Source: Bacteroidales bacterium
Lineage (GTDB): Bacteria > Bacteroidota > Bacteroidia > Bacteroidales > P3
Length of the DNA: 46,487 nt
Direction: 5' to 3'
Assembly (NCBI GenBank): GCA_024681475.1
Contig: JAILAT010000059.1
Location: 1 to 46,487 of the forward strand
Shown: one piece after another, positions 46,115 through 46,487 of the stretch
How the letters are laid out: every line of letters begins with the position of its first letter
How positions within the stretch are numbered: the stretch's first letter is position 1
Translations under genes and position numbers: made by a program
The notes under the pieces: generated by a model
Database searches by the model: none
Told to the model about the DNA's origin: nothing
Seen by the model: the letters and a program-made list of their open reading frames with translations, nothing else

Positions 46115-46487
46115 TCAGGGTCTCTCTGACACCACCAGCTTCTTTGTCGCTATGCCGGCGGGCGTCCGGACTATCACGATATAGACTCCCGAGGCCCATT
46201 GTTTCACGTCGATGACGGTGCTCTCGCTGTGGGTCTCTCTGCGCAGTAGGCTCTGGCCTTTCATGTCCAGCACTTCGACAGACTGCAGCCCCACGCTCGA
46301 CACCACGCGCACCTCCTCGTTGGCGGGGTTGGGGATAAGTTGAGTGAGACGGTCGAGGTCGCCGGGCGATGCCACCGCCAGCGTGTCGTCGCCGGGGCCT
46401 GTGGAGGTGGTGTCGTCACCGGGGCCTGCCGAGGTGGTGTCGCACAGATAGATGCGCACGGGTCCCGTCCAGTTGCTGTAGTAGGTG
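46115..46487 (-). CDS. T9SS-secreted protein, C-terminal part (5' end outside window)
   Basis: The frame is open to the window edge, so the GTG at 46459 is internal. The visible 124 residues begin TYYSNWTGPVRIYLCD, then a low-complexity acidic linker with a tandem GPGDDT unit, then a type A T9SS sorting domain: LTQLIPNPANEEVRVVS, VEVLDMKGQSLLRRE and a final ASGVYIVIVRT...ATKKLVV. This shows a second T9SS cargo in the window. The function of the missing part is unknown. Confidence 0.88.
   Translation of the reverse strand, partial: TYYSNWTGPVRIYLCDTTSAGPGDDTTSTGPGDDTLAVASPGDLDRLTQLIPNPANEEVRVVSSVGLQSVEVLDMKGQSLLRRETHSESTVIDVKQWASGVYIVIVRTPAGIATKKLVVSERP

Noticed and set aside
1..46487. CRISPR arrays, tRNA/rRNA genes, insertion sequences, phage genes.
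   Set aside because: No regularly spaced short repeats, cloverleaf-like sequences, transposase or integrase motifs were seen on reading. A covariance or profile search was not possible here.

Overview
The window looks like a chromosomal segment of a Bacteroidales bacterium (phylum Bacteroidota), probably an uncultured gut or rumen type. The evidence is an rpoC followed by a small DUF3467 gene, promoters of the Bacteroidota type (TTTG, 19-21 bases, TAnnTTTG), C-terminal type IX secretion (T9SS) sorting domains, a TonB-dependent receptor with a carboxypeptidase-regulatory-like N-terminus, fimbrillin-like and lipocalin-like lipoproteins, and WG-repeat proteins. Species cannot be named from sequence alone. 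No rRNA, tRNA, CRISPR array, insertion sequence or phage gene was seen.

Region 1 (1-4217): the 3' part of rpoC, a strong terminator, the DUF3467 gene and a second terminator. Region 2 (4282-18547): a surface locus with its own promoter and a leader of about 230 bases. It encodes a 3777-residue T9SS cargo protein whose first 1530 residues carry about 34 copies of a [VIL][YF]GG[GN] motif, then a 65-residue acidic protein of unknown function, a strong intercistronic hairpin, and a fimbrillin-like lipoprotein. The giant protein and the lipoprotein both carry GLUG-like [GGIVG] repeats. Region 3 (18611-27953): a Na+/phosphate cotransporter with a PhoU-like tail, an MBL-fold hydrolase, a divergent membrane acyltransferase, DUF4294 and NlpC/P60 genes, holA, and a TonB-dependent receptor. 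Region 4 (27984-32159, minus strand): lysS, an MBL hydrolase, a secreted TonB C-terminal-domain protein with a Cys/His cluster, ung, and a separately promoted small lipoprotein.

Region 5 (32358-39606): a compact plus-strand run of envelope genes behind a good promoter. It holds an LPP20-like protein, a DUF4384 protein, a nine-repeat WG protein, a DsbD-N/WG fusion, a coiled-coil/transglutaminase-like protein and a lipoprotein. It ends in a second, 5'-truncated WG gene fused head-on to an antisense remnant of the 3' end of an RNase R gene. That antisense stretch happens to read as a signal-peptide-like sequence. Region 6 (39661-46487): another lipocalin-like lipoprotein, the intact rnr, an M3 peptidase, a coiled-coil lipoprotein, and the 3' end of another T9SS cargo gene running off the right edge.

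The two parts most likely to be undescribed are the giant-protein/small-protein/fimbrillin locus and the WG-repeat envelope operon with its chimeric last gene. Almost everything else is housekeeping or ordinary envelope function.
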